From Candidatus Rifleibacteriota bacterium (GTDB lineage: Bacteria; Muiribacteriota; Ozemobacteria; Ozemobacterales; Ozemobacteraceae): a stretch of DNA of 64,000 nt. This document shows, one piece after another, positions 1 to 8,480 of the stretch (the stretch's first letter is position 1; the number at the start of each line of letters is the position of its first letter). Made by a program: the position numbers and the translations under genes. The DNA lies in the NCBI GenBank assembly GCA_015233155.1, contig JADFYG010000021.1, forward strand, positions 1 through 64,000. Reading direction: 5' to 3'. Under the pieces are notes generated by a model. It was not told the origin of the DNA and made no database searches. It saw only the letters and a list, made by a program, of their open reading frames with translations.

Positions 1-466
1 AAGTTGTGGTGCTTGCCGGGTTCAAACCAGCGAAAGAATATCCCGCCGTTTTGAGGAGAATCAAATTTGTGGATCCGGATACGGGAAAGCGACTTTCGTT
101 CCTGACCAACAATTTTACCCTCCCAGCTATCACGATTGCGCTCCTATACAAGTCGAGATGGCGAGTCGAACTATTCTTCAAGTGGATCAAGCAGCATCTC
201 CGGATAAAAGCATTCTATGGAACCTCTGATAATGCGGTTAAGACACAGGTTTGGATCGCAATTTCGACTTATATCCTTGTAGCAATCGTAAAGAAGGAGT
301 TGAAAATCAGACACAGCACCTACACTATTCTACAGATTTTGAGCATCTCTCTTTTTGAAAAGAACCCCATTCAATCGCTGTTTTCCGACCTTGTACTCCC
401 AGATTCAGAGGCTGGTACACCAAAACAGCCCTGTTTATCATGGTCTTAAACCGGACAGTAGTGATG
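1..466 (+). mobile_element. 3' end of an IS4-like insertion sequence (truncated by window edge)
   Basis: The window opens inside a transposase gene that ends at 449. Just after the stop lies TTAAACCGGACAGTAGTG (about 447-464), which looks like the right terminal repeat of an IS. The left end lies outside the window, so the inverted repeat and any target duplication cannot be confirmed. The next gene starts only about 35 bases further on. Confidence 0.6.
3..449 (+). CDS. IS4-family DDE transposase, C-terminal part
   Basis: The reading frame is open to the left edge, so only the last ~149 residues are present. They carry the YKSRWRVELFFKWIKQHL segment, the YREK-type motif around the third catalytic acidic residue (Glu) of IS4-family DDE transposases. 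The rest of the tail is normal for the group, and the frame closes cleanly at TAA, so this copy may be intact upstream. It would cut and paste its own element. Its IS4 membership is of interest because 9-bp target duplications, seen at the small palindromic elements in this window, are within the range IS4-type enzymes make; the link is only inference. Confidence 0.85.
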   Translation, partial: VVVLAGFKPAKEYPAVLRRIKFVDPDTGKRLSFLTNNFTLPAITIALLYKSRWRVELFFKWIKQHLRIKAFYGTSDNAVKTQVWIAISTYILVAIVKKELKIRHSTYTILQILSISLFEKNPIQSLFSDLVLPDSEAGTPKQPCLSWS

Positions 467-499
467 TTTTTATTAATATTTTTGGAGGTGAGGAATATT

Positions 500-1858
500 A
501 TGTACTATATAAGGTCGCTGCGATTCTTTGTTATTGGATTGGCATTCCTATTTTTTGTTACGCCGGGGTCGGGAAGCCAGGATATTGGAAAATCTGTTGA
601 TGAGGCAATGAAGAGTCGGGCGACCGGAACAGTCGAGGAAGTCACAAAAATGTTTCAGGATGCCACGGAGCTGACCAGCAACCCGCACCTGAAGGCGTCC
701 ATTCTGACATTGTTGGCTGATTTCCTGATGGAAAAGCGGGAATGGGCCAAGGCAATAGAGGTTAACGATACAATCCTGGCCGAGGGGAAAGACATCGACA
801 AGCCGGCGGCCTATTACAGTTCTGCGCAAGCCTATCTGATGTTGAACCAGCCAATAAAGGCAAAGGCTATATGCGCGGAACTCAAGGCAAAATTCCCGGA
901 CAACACCATGGAAAGCCTCAATAATTCGATGAAAGAGAGCGATCCCAACGGTGTTCATGCCAGGCTTGCAGGTTTCTTCGAGGAAAGCCCCTCAGGCGAT
1001 GTGATACAAACTGTACCGGGAGTTGAGTCGACAGTTTCGAGACCAGTTGAAGTCGCAGCTGAATCGACATCCACCGAAGAGAAGCCCATGGCGCCTTTGC
1101 CTGCCAAAGAAAGCCAGGAGACGGAGAAACCTGCTACTGGAAAAAAAATCGAAGAGAACCGATTTGCGATTGGTGCGGAAGGTTGGAACTGTGATCTCAC
1201 CGGAGACATCAATGCCAAGGGAATGAGTCTTGGATTTAGCAATGACACCGATATCGGCGGGCAAACAGGCTTGGTACTACATGCCAGCTGGAAGTTTTCG
1301 GATAAAGACCAGCTTTTGCTGGATTACAGCCATTTCGATCACCACGGAATCATTCGCAAAGCTATAACGTTTTACAAATTTAATTACAGCCCGGGAGCAT
1401 CTATCGATGGAAAAACCAGCTTCTTCGATGTCGGACTTTCCCGGCTTTTGGATGATTGGAACCGCGTCTCATGGAAGTTACTATATGGGGTGAAGTTCAG
1501 CCAGACGTCCATGCATCTTGCTCAGCAAATGCCAATTGGAGCAGCGGGATACGGAAATCTCTCCGCGGACTTCGAAGTGCCATACCTTGGGATAGCGGGA
1601 AATGAAAAATTATCGGGAAATGTGAAATTGAACGGTTCAGCGAAATTCTGTTCTCTTCATCAAAGCGGCGTGGGAGCGCGGTTAGCCGATTTTGAACTGG
1701 CTTTCCTTTTCGGACGCGACTACGCCAAACAGCCTGCCGAAACTGAATTGTATGGAATCCTGGGCTATCGATATTTCCTGCTGGACAGTGAAAATGATAA
1801 TGATTCTGCAAAAATTCGTTATTCCGGACCGATATTCGGAATAGAATTGAGGTTTTAG
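500..1858 (+). CDS. Secreted TPR protein with C-terminal outer-membrane beta-barrel
   Basis: About 452 residues. The ATG at 500 is chosen over the upstream in-frame start (440) because it follows a purine-rich GGAGGTGAGG ribosome site (484-493) and gives a clean signal peptide (residues ~1-26, ending near SGSQ). Residues ~45-130 form TPR-like helices, ~150-215 are a Pro/Glu/Ser-rich linker, and ~220-452 show alternating hydrophobic strands, many Gly/Tyr/Phe residues and a final Phe, as BAM-recognised outer-membrane barrels have. I infer an outer-membrane protein whose periplasmic TPR part binds partners; no named family recognised. It lies directly downstream of an IS end, so its native promoter may have been displaced. 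Confidence 0.65.
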   Translation: MYYIRSLRFFVIGLAFLFFVTPGSGSQDIGKSVDEAMKSRATGTVEEVTKMFQDATELTSNPHLKASILTLLADFLMEKREWAKAIEVNDTILAEGKDIDKPAAYYSSAQAYLMLNQPIKAKAICAELKAKFPDNTMESLNNSMKESDPNGVHARLAGFFEESPSGDVIQTVPGVESTVSRPVEVAAESTSTEEKPMAPLPAKESQETEKPATGKKIEENRFAIGAEGWNCDLTGDINAKGMSLGFSNDTDIGGQTGLVLHASWKFSDKDQLLLDYSHFDHHGIIRKAITFYKFNYSPGASIDGKTSFFDVGLSRLLDDWNRVSWKLLYGVKFSQTSMHLAQQMPIGAAGYGNLSADFEVPYLGIAGNEKLSGNVKLNGSAKFCSLHQSGVGARLADFELAFLFGRDYAKQPAETELYGILGYRYFLLDSENDNDSAKIRYSGPIFGIELRF

Positions 1859-1862
1859 TCTG

Positions 1863-1968
1863 TTATACAGAAGCGCAATGAAATTTGTTTATATATTCGG
1901 TGATAATTGTCGCAAGGGCGGGTTTCAAACCCGCCCGATAAAACAAATTTCAATACCTATTTGTATAA
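1863..1968. repeat. Short palindromic repeat, family B (copy 1)
   Basis: About 106 bp bounded by TTATACA and TGTATAA, with a perfect GC-rich palindrome in the centre (1916-1936, GGGCGGGTTT-C-AAACCCGCCC). A second, nearly identical copy is at 22882-22989. It fills the gap between the barrel protein and the CheR gene and holds no ORF. Confidence 0.8.
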
Positions 1969-2019
1969 TGAAGTCCCAGATGAAGAAATAATGCTTGCGA
2001 ATGAATTTCCTGTCCAAAT

Positions 2020-3462
2020 ATGTTGAAACAGGGATTTTCCGAAAACCAGCTTTCTCGCCTGAGTGATTTTATAGAAATAAAGATGGCTCTGCATTTTCCC
2101 AAAGATCGTTGGAATGATCTGGAATGCCGGGCTGACAAAGCAAAAAAAAAGCTGGGGTTTGGGGATAGTGAAACGTTCGTCAGCTGGCTGGTTTCATCAC
2201 CCCTGACGCAGGAACAACAGGAAGTTCTGACAGGCGAGTTCGCGATTTCCGAAACATATTTCTGGCGGGAACCGAAGATTTTCGAAGCTCTCATGAACGA
2301 AATTCTGCCGGTGCTCATCCCCGCTGTGAGCAAAGGGGGCAAGAACCTCAGAATCTGGAGTGCCGGATGCGCGACAGGCGAGGAGCCCTATTCAATAGCG
2401 ATTGCCCTTCGTGATCTGATGGTCAAAACCGGCTTTTGTAACATCAGTATAATGGCAACGGACATCAGTCAGCGAAATCTGAGAAAGGCGATGACTGGCA
2501 TTTATGGTGAGTGGTCATTCCGAAATTCGCCTGCGTGGCTCAGACAGAAATACTTTCGTCATATAGATGAAAAACAATATGAAATCATCCCGGAAATCCG
2601 AAAGATGGTGACATTCGGATATCTGAATCTCGCGGAAGATATTTTTCCATCTTTGTCCAATAATACAAATGAGATGGATATCATTTTTTGCCGTAACGTC
2701 CTGATGTATTTTTCTCAGGAAAACATAAAGCGGATTGGCCGGAATTTTTTCTCCTCGCTTGTTGCAAACGGATGGCTTATCGTAAGTGGAACTGAACTTT
2801 CAGATCATTTGTTTCCCCAGTTTACCGCAGTACATTTTCCTGAATCAGTTTTCTATCGAAAAGCAGGCGACCGGCCTGATCATTTTTCCGCGAGAGAATC
2901 GCCATTTTCAACAGTGTCTGAATTGCCGCGCTCAGCGCCTGTAGGAATGTCATTACAATCAGGGAAGGCGTTATTACCTGTTACTGAAAAGCGGTCTGAT
3001 ATCGCTGCTCATTCGTTGAATCAACCCGGACAGGGCCATGCGGAACATGATTCCACCACAAATACTCTGAAATCCGCGATTCTTTCGATCCGGAAGCTTG
3101 CAAATCAGGGCAGGCTTGCCGAGGCGCTCGAATTATGCGAAAAGGCCATTGCGACAAACAAGCTCGATCCAACTCTCCATTTCATGCACGCAAATATCTT
3201 TCAGGAGCAGAACAAGGAAACCGAAGCTGTAGCATCTCTCAGACGTGCAATTTATCTTGATCGCAACTATGTGCTGGCACACTTTACCCTTGGGAATATC
3301 TTACTGCGCCTGGGTAATGCCAGGGGTGCAAGAAAAAGCTTCGAGAATGTGATCGAACTTTTGAGCACCTGCAAAGTCGAAGATACATTACCTGATTCCG
3401 ATGGATTGACCGCCGGACGACTGGGTGAAATTGTACATAACACCATCAAGCTTGGAGAATAA
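2020..3462 (+). CDS. CheR-type protein-glutamate methyltransferase with TPR tail
   Basis: 480 residues. Residues ~1-70 are the helical N-terminal domain of CheR. ISETYFWREP (76-85), SAGCATGEEPYS (114-125, SAM-binding loop), ATDIS (146-150) and IIFCRNVLMYF (~225-235) are the standard CheR catalytic-domain motifs. A linker of ~70 residues leads to two or three TPR repeats (~340-450), as in CheR proteins of Che-like pathways that control pili or development. It would methylate receptor glutamates using S-adenosylmethionine. No CheA/B/W lies beside it; the only receptor in the window is at 41074-42510. The ribosome site before the ATG is weak. Confidence 0.88.
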   Translation: MLKQGFSENQLSRLSDFIEIKMALHFPKDRWNDLECRADKAKKKLGFGDSETFVSWLVSSPLTQEQQEVLTGEFAISETYFWREPKIFEALMNEILPVLIPAVSKGGKNLRIWSAGCATGEEPYSIAIALRDLMVKTGFCNISIMATDISQRNLRKAMTGIYGEWSFRNSPAWLRQKYFRHIDEKQYEIIPEIRKMVTFGYLNLAEDIFPSLSNNTNEMDIIFCRNVLMYFSQENIKRIGRNFFSSLVANGWLIVSGTELSDHLFPQFTAVHFPESVFYRKAGDRPDHFSARESPFSTVSELPRSAPVGMSLQSGKALLPVTEKRSDIAAHSLNQPGQGHAEHDSTTNTLKSAILSIRKLANQGRLAEALELCEKAIATNKLDPTLHFMHANIFQEQNKETEAVASLRRAIYLDRNYVLAHFTLGNILLRLGNARGARKSFENVIELLSTCKVEDTLPDSDGLTAGRLGEIVHNTIKLGE

Positions 3463-3533
3463 TTCATACTAATTTTTTAAGAAGCTTCATATTCATGTGT
3501 ATTGATGATACCCTGCTCGGGGGAAACCATGCC

Positions 3534-4529
3534 ATGACTTTTTCAGAGCTTCGCACCTTTGCTTTCGCATACATCAAAACCATGCGTCTGTATTATGCCT
3601 TCATTACTGGCATTGCCGGCTGGATAGGGGTTTCCTTCTATTTCGTTCTGATCGTCAGGGATTTTCATCGCGAAATCACGGCTGCGGACTACTGGCGCGC
3701 GGCATTGATTCTCACCATTCTTTTTGCCAGTTGGGGCATAAATCAGGTTTTTAACGACTGGCTCGGCCTTCCGGAAGATCGCATCAATGCTCCGAATCGC
3801 CCGATGGTTACAGGCGAGCTTAATGTAAAATGGGCGCTTACGCTGTCGTTTTCCCTGATGGGTATCGCAACGATAATATCCTGGTTCCTGAATCCGCATG
3901 CAGTGATACCAATAGTTTTCGGGTTTCTGCTGAATTTTGTGTATGAATACAGCAAAGCCTGGGGGCTCTGGGGCAATGTGATTTTCGGGCTTATGATATC
4001 AAACTGTACTGTTTATGGCTTTCTCGCATCGGGACCGACACCTGATCCTTTTGTCACGTCGCACCGACTTTGCGCCGTCTTTCTTGTAGCTTTGATGAAC
4101 GGACTCATGACCTATTACACCTATTTCAAGGATTACGAAGGCGACAAGGCTGCGGGCAAAAAGACATTCATCGTGCGCTACGGAATAGAAACTGCCCGTA
4201 TCGCAGGCGTTTTTGGTGCTTTCTTGCCAACGCTGGCCTTTTTATTCTTCCGCTGGATGGGTTGGTATTCCGGGTTTGCGCTTTCTGAACAATTCGTCTA
4301 TTGCGGTGTAATGACCGTTTTTCTGCAGATCTGGACGGCAATCAGGTTTTACAATTTTCCAGTGGGCCCGCGTGCCTATTATTCCAACGCAACCAATTTT
4401 CGGGCCTGTGCATGTGGTCAGGTGGCGATTATTGCCACATTTAACGGGACGCTGGCCATGTATCTGTTCATTACCACCTATGTTTTTATCGGTTTTCTGT
4501 TCGGACTTCAGGATGACGTCAAAGCCTGA
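3534..4529 (+). CDS. UbiA-family prenyltransferase (integral membrane)
   Basis: About 331 residues with 8-9 hydrophobic helices. The first Asp-rich motif is NDWLGLPEDRINAPNRP (~74-90): it matches NDxxDxxxD except that the middle Asp is Gly. The second motif DYEGDKAAGKKT (~200-211) is intact (DxxxDxxxG). These bind Mg-prenyl diphosphate in UbiA enzymes, which prenylate aromatic or other acceptors for quinones, hemes and lipids. The ATG at 3534 follows GGGGGA at 3519-3523 and is preferred to the ATG at 3495. It overlaps the OYE-like gene by 17 nt and probably shares an operon with it and the RND exporter. Substrate unknown; the altered first motif argues for a non-standard acceptor. Confidence 0.8.
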   Translation: MTFSELRTFAFAYIKTMRLYYAFITGIAGWIGVSFYFVLIVRDFHREITAADYWRAALILTILFASWGINQVFNDWLGLPEDRINAPNRPMVTGELNVKWALTLSFSLMGIATIISWFLNPHAVIPIVFGFLLNFVYEYSKAWGLWGNVIFGLMISNCTVYGFLASGPTPDPFVTSHRLCAVFLVALMNGLMTYYTYFKDYEGDKAAGKKTFIVRYGIETARIAGVFGAFLPTLAFLFFRWMGWYSGFALSEQFVYCGVMTVFLQIWTAIRFYNFPVGPRAYYSNATNFRACACGQVAIIATFNGTLAMYLFITTYVFIGFLFGLQDDVKA

Positions 4530-5748
4530 TATAAATGTACCGGACAGAATGTTTCAGCCTCTCCGGCTGAAGCGACTGACCCTGCCTCATCGCATCGTGC
4601 GTGCCGCAACCTTCGAAAACGCGGCCGACGCTGGTGGTCGCCCGGGCGATCGCCTTGGCAATATCTACGAGGAACTTGCGCGCGGGGAAGTCGGCACCAT
4701 AATCACGGGTTTCACGTATATTTGTCGGCAGGGGCACGCGATGCAGCCTTTCCAGGCAGGCATTGACGCGGATGACAAAATAGACCCGTGGAAGAAAATC
4801 ATCGAAAGGGTGAAAAGCGCGAATCCCGAAACCCGTATCGTTTTGCAGATCGCCCACACGGGCAGGCAGACTCTTCGTGATGTCACCGGACATGCGGTTG
4901 TTGGCGCGGGCCCGGTTCGCTGTCTGTATTTTCTGTCGCGTGTAAGAACGCTTGCCGAAAAAGAGGTTGCCGCCACGGCGAGACTGTTCGGGGAAGCCGT
5001 CGCGCGAGCCGAACGTGCCGGCTTCGATGCCGTCCAGATCCATGCGGCGCATGGATATCTGATCCATCAATTCCTGTCGCCACACACGAACAGACGCCGC
5101 GACAGGTATGGTGAAGACCGCATGCTTTTTCTGAAACAGGTTCTGGAAGAAGCGCGTTCCCGGTCGGACCTTCCGATTCTTCTGAAAATGAGTGGCGCTG
5201 AAGATCGGCTAAAAGGGGTGAGTCTTTCTCTTGTACAAACATATATTCAGGAAGTTGAACGCCTGAATGCTGCGGATGCAGTCGAAATAAGTCATGGAAC
5301 AATGGAACTCGCTTTCAACATCATTCGCGGCGGACATCCTCTTGAACCGGTACTTCGTCACAATATGTTATTTACTCGTTTCGGGAGGCTATTCGCGGTT
5401 ATTTTTAGGCATCTGATATATCCGATCTATCGCCGGCAATTTATTCCGTATATGGACTGTTACAATCTTGAAAATGCCATTGCAATTAAATCGGCGGTGA
5501 AGATGCCTGTTCTCGTAACGGGAGGGATTCGCTCCGCAACTCAGATTCGCAGCATTCTCGATCGGGACGGTCTGGACGGTGTGACATTATGCCGACCGTT
5601 TATTTGCGAACCGGACATCGTTCGGCGATTCCGCGAGATGCCTGAATATAGATCTCTATGTACCAGTTGTAATTTGTGTACCGTAATGTCCGACAGTCGA
5701 AACGCCGTGCGATGTTACAGCAGTCGCAGCGTCTGTGCACATTTATGA
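4513..5748 (+). CDS. Old-yellow-enzyme family flavin oxidoreductase with C-terminal Fe-S motif
   Basis: About 411 residues from the ATG at 4513, which lies inside the end of the UbiA gene. The FMN TIM-barrel is recognisable from VRAATFENAADAGGRPGD (~25-42), VLQIAHTGRQ, the typical HAAHGYLIHQFLSPHTNRR motif and VLVTGGIRS (FMN phosphate site). The last ~29 residues hold Cys at about 383, 386, 389 and 401 (C-x2-C-x2-C-x11-C), close to the [4Fe-4S] motif of 2,4-dienoyl-CoA reductase-type enzymes. The FAD/NAD half that normally follows in that class is missing. Family members reduce activated C=C bonds. Next to a prenyltransferase it may reduce a prenylated or polyunsaturated product; that is inference. 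Confidence 0.8.
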   Translation: MTSKPDINVPDRMFQPLRLKRLTLPHRIVRAATFENAADAGGRPGDRLGNIYEELARGEVGTIITGFTYICRQGHAMQPFQAGIDADDKIDPWKKIIERVKSANPETRIVLQIAHTGRQTLRDVTGHAVVGAGPVRCLYFLSRVRTLAEKEVAATARLFGEAVARAERAGFDAVQIHAAHGYLIHQFLSPHTNRRRDRYGEDRMLFLKQVLEEARSRSDLPILLKMSGAEDRLKGVSLSLVQTYIQEVERLNAADAVEISHGTMELAFNIIRGGHPLEPVLRHNMLFTRFGRLFAVIFRHLIYPIYRRQFIPYMDCYNLENAIAIKSAVKMPVLVTGGIRSATQIRSILDRDGLDGVTLCRPFICEPDIVRRFREMPEYRSLCTSCNLCTVMSDSRNAVRCYSSRSVCAHL

Positions 5749-5785
5749 ATTATACAATGCGATCTAAAAACGGGATGCGGCCTCA

Positions 5786-5813
5786 GGTAGGGCGGGACCG
5801 CCGGGCCCGCCGA
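5786..5813. repeat. Half copy of the GC-rich palindromic element
   Basis: GGTAGGGCGGGACCGCCGGG and the following CCCGCCGA match one arm of the hairpin found complete at 8251-8314, 14397-14475 and 19088-19164. The second arm is missing. It lies in the 171-bp gap before the RND gene. Confidence 0.65.
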
Positions 5814-5919
5814 GGTTTGAGCGATGCCCCCAACCCTTGTGTTCTACCGGCGATATGGAAGTATTAACTCATACAAGGCGGCATCACGTTCGCGTTTGCG
5901 CTTTGAGCTGGAGTAACTC

Positions 5920-8211
5920 GTGTTTCTGGTAGAACTTCTGGCTCACTGGCTTCTTTGGCTTTCAGATAGAATATTTGTATTTCTCGCCTGTGTTTTGGCG
6001 GTCATTTTCGTCTGGGTCGGTCCGTCGCTATATCCTTTGAAGATAAACAACACCCTTGCTACGCTGCTTGAGGTCGATACGCCGCAGGAAAAAACAGACC
6101 TGGAGATAAAAAAAGTTTTCGGAGATCTTGACGAGATCATAATTCTGGCTTATCACGACGATGAACTATTCACCGAAAAAAATCTTCAGGCGATCATCGG
6201 AACCACCGACAGAATAGAGCGCATAAAGGGTATTCGAAACTGTTTTTCACTATCCAGTACTCCTTATTTCAAGAATGTAATGGAAAACGGAGAGCTGGCG
6301 CTCCACACTGATCCCCTGTTGACAGTTATTCCAACGGGCACCGCCGAACTTGTGGCATTGAAACGGGATGCCGTGAATAACTTTTTGTTCATCAACAATA
6401 TCCTCTCCCCGGATGGTAATACGGCGGCTTTTAATATCATTTTACAGCCTGATCTTGAACCTTTCGCCAAAGAGAGAATCGTTCGCGAAGTCCGGAAGAT
6501 TTTTCAGGAAGTGCAGCATGGCCTTCATGGTCGTTTCTATTTCACGGGAATGCACGTATTCATGGAAACTACCGGCATGGCCATGCAGACAGACGTTGAA
6601 ATATTTTCGATGATGTCTCTGATGATGCTGTTTGTCGCTCTTCTCTTTCTTTTCAGGAGCATCGTATTCGCCATGGTGGGGCTCGGCGCGGCGATCATTT
6701 CGAACGGTCTGCTATTTCTTACGCTTTATGCCATGGGTCGCACTCTTTCCATTTCGACGACACCTGTGCCGGCCATCACCATGGGATTGGCGCTGGCTTA
6801 CTCGCTTCATGTGCTCGTAGCCAAGCACGAAGGAAAGCTGGATGATCACGAAGAGGCGCATGAGATATTCGTCGGCTCAATTTTTTCGGCGCTGACCTCC
6901 GTCATCGGATTTGCCACTCTGTATCTGAATCCGATTCCGACGCTGCAGGATTTCGGGATCTACGCGGCACTGGGAACGTTTTACGCGTGGCTGACAGCCT
7001 TGTTCTTTGCCTATCCTGTATTGAAACGGGTCTATCATCGCCCTCATCCACGCTTTTCGCGACGTTTTCAATTTCTGTTGAAATTCGCCACGACGAAGTA
7101 CAGAAAGACCATTCTTGCCGTTGCCGCACTTTTTCTGATGGGTGGTTTTCTGATCTTCAGAATGGAAGTTCAGACGGATTATTACCGGTACTATCTCAAC
7201 TCTTCCCCGATGACTGAATCCGTCGATTTCGTCAACCGGACTATAGGTGGCCAGTATCCTATCGTTATCGAACTCGATACTGAGGATGCTGATGGCATCA
7301 GAAATAAAAATATTCTGCACTGGCTTGAAACCTTCAAGAAGCGGTTCGAAAAAAACGAAGGTGTGGACAAGATCATCACGTATCTCGATCTCCTGAACGA
7401 GGGATGCAGGGCATTTAACGACACCATGCCTTCCGATTGGTACTCCGAGCGCGACAAGACGTCCCAGATTTCAATGATCGTTCATGATGCAAATCCTGAC
7501 CTGAACGGATATTACATAAATGATCGCGGTGACAAAACTCTGATATTTGTCCGGACGAGCCATATTAATTCGGCGAGTTATCTGCGTATACTCAGCACTA
7601 TCAGCGCGTTTCTCGACAAGGAGCGCCCTTCCGGGACAAAATACAAGATCGGCGGAACATATGTCCGATGCGTGAGTTCAGCCAACAATATGGCTGTGTC
7701 ACAATTCCAGGGAACATTCTGGGAAATAATAGTTCTTTTTACGGTGGCATATTTCATCATTCATTCATTCAGATTAACGCTTATAGCCTTCATCGCAAAT
7801 CTGTTGCCCATCTGTGGGGTGTACGGACTCCTGAGTATTCTCGGAGAAACGCTGAATATGGGAACGACCACCATAGCCGCCATTTCTCTGGGTATCGGTG
7901 TAGACGATACGATTCACTTTGTAGTCCGGTATATTACGGCATTCCAGAAATGTCATAATGCCGTAAAAAGCACACGAACAGTCATTCAATCCACCGGTAT
8001 GTCCATGTTTCTGGCCGCATCGATGATCGCGCTGTCGTTCCTGTCACTCGGCTTCAGCAATATCCGGCCAATCTACCAGCTCGGAGTTTTCACGGTCGTG
8101 ACCATGGCGCTTTGTTTCGTTAGTAATATGTTACTGGTACCCGTCCTGATAACCATGGGTCACCGTTCTTCGAAGCCAGATAGCGATAAAACAGGATCAG
8201 CGACCATTTAA
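5920..8211 (+). CDS. RND-superfamily (MMPL-like) exporter
   Basis: 763 residues, starting at GTG 5920 after a GCTGGAG site. The layout is that of a two-fold RND protein: TM1 (~15-38), large loop (~40-220), five TMs (~225-375), TM7 (~395-415), second loop (~415-610) and five TMs (~615-750). The second half holds GIGVDDTIHFVVRY, the RND TM10 region. Length and lack of HAE1 docking features fit the MMPL/HpnN-type lipid exporters rather than multidrug pumps. Lying 171 bp after the UbiA and OYE-like genes, it may move their lipid product across the envelope; the substrate cannot be read from sequence. Confidence 0.82.
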   Translation: MFLVELLAHWLLWLSDRIFVFLACVLAVIFVWVGPSLYPLKINNTLATLLEVDTPQEKTDLEIKKVFGDLDEIIILAYHDDELFTEKNLQAIIGTTDRIERIKGIRNCFSLSSTPYFKNVMENGELALHTDPLLTVIPTGTAELVALKRDAVNNFLFINNILSPDGNTAAFNIILQPDLEPFAKERIVREVRKIFQEVQHGLHGRFYFTGMHVFMETTGMAMQTDVEIFSMMSLMMLFVALLFLFRSIVFAMVGLGAAIISNGLLFLTLYAMGRTLSISTTPVPAITMGLALAYSLHVLVAKHEGKLDDHEEAHEIFVGSIFSALTSVIGFATLYLNPIPTLQDFGIYAALGTFYAWLTALFFAYPVLKRVYHRPHPRFSRRFQFLLKFATTKYRKTILAVAALFLMGGFLIFRMEVQTDYYRYYLNSSPMTESVDFVNRTIGGQYPIVIELDTEDADGIRNKNILHWLETFKKRFEKNEGVDKIITYLDLLNEGCRAFNDTMPSDWYSERDKTSQISMIVHDANPDLNGYYINDRGDKTLIFVRTSHINSASYLRILSTISAFLDKERPSGTKYKIGGTYVRCVSSANNMAVSQFQGTFWEIIVLFTVAYFIIHSFRLTLIAFIANLLPICGVYGLLSILGETLNMGTTTIAAISLGIGVDDTIHFVVRYITAFQKCHNAVKSTRTVIQSTGMSMFLAASMIALSFLSLGFSNIRPIYQLGVFTVVTMALCFVSNMLLVPVLITMGHRSSKPDSDKTGSATI

Positions 8212-8227
8212 ACGGGGACATACTACA

Positions 8228-8399
8228 GGGCAAACGCATTAAAGTTCTGTGGTAGGGCGCGACCGCCGGGCGCGCCGCTTTGCGCTTCGGCGTGCCCGGC
8301 GGTCACGCCCTACCATATCATAGTTTCGCCCTTGCGGGCACTTCGTAATGTCGAGAGCCATGTTATAGACCATGTTTGAGTTTTTAATGCGTTTGACCT
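8228..8399. repeat. Palindromic insertion-like element, family D (copy 1)
   Basis: Terminal inverted repeats are GGGCAAACGCATTAA (8228-8242) and TTAATGCGTTTGACC (8384-8398), with one mismatch. The centre (8251-8314) is a long GC-rich hairpin. The element is flanked by direct repeats GGGACATACTACA (8215-8227) and GGGACATGCTACA (8400-8412), which look like a target duplication. A related, internally deleted copy lies at 23079-23172. Confidence 0.75.
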
Positions 8400-8480
8400 G
8401 GGACATGCTACAAGTTTTTTTGATCTGAATACTCTATAGATAATTAGTCGAGTGTCCCCGATTTTCCGTTTCACGAGCGG

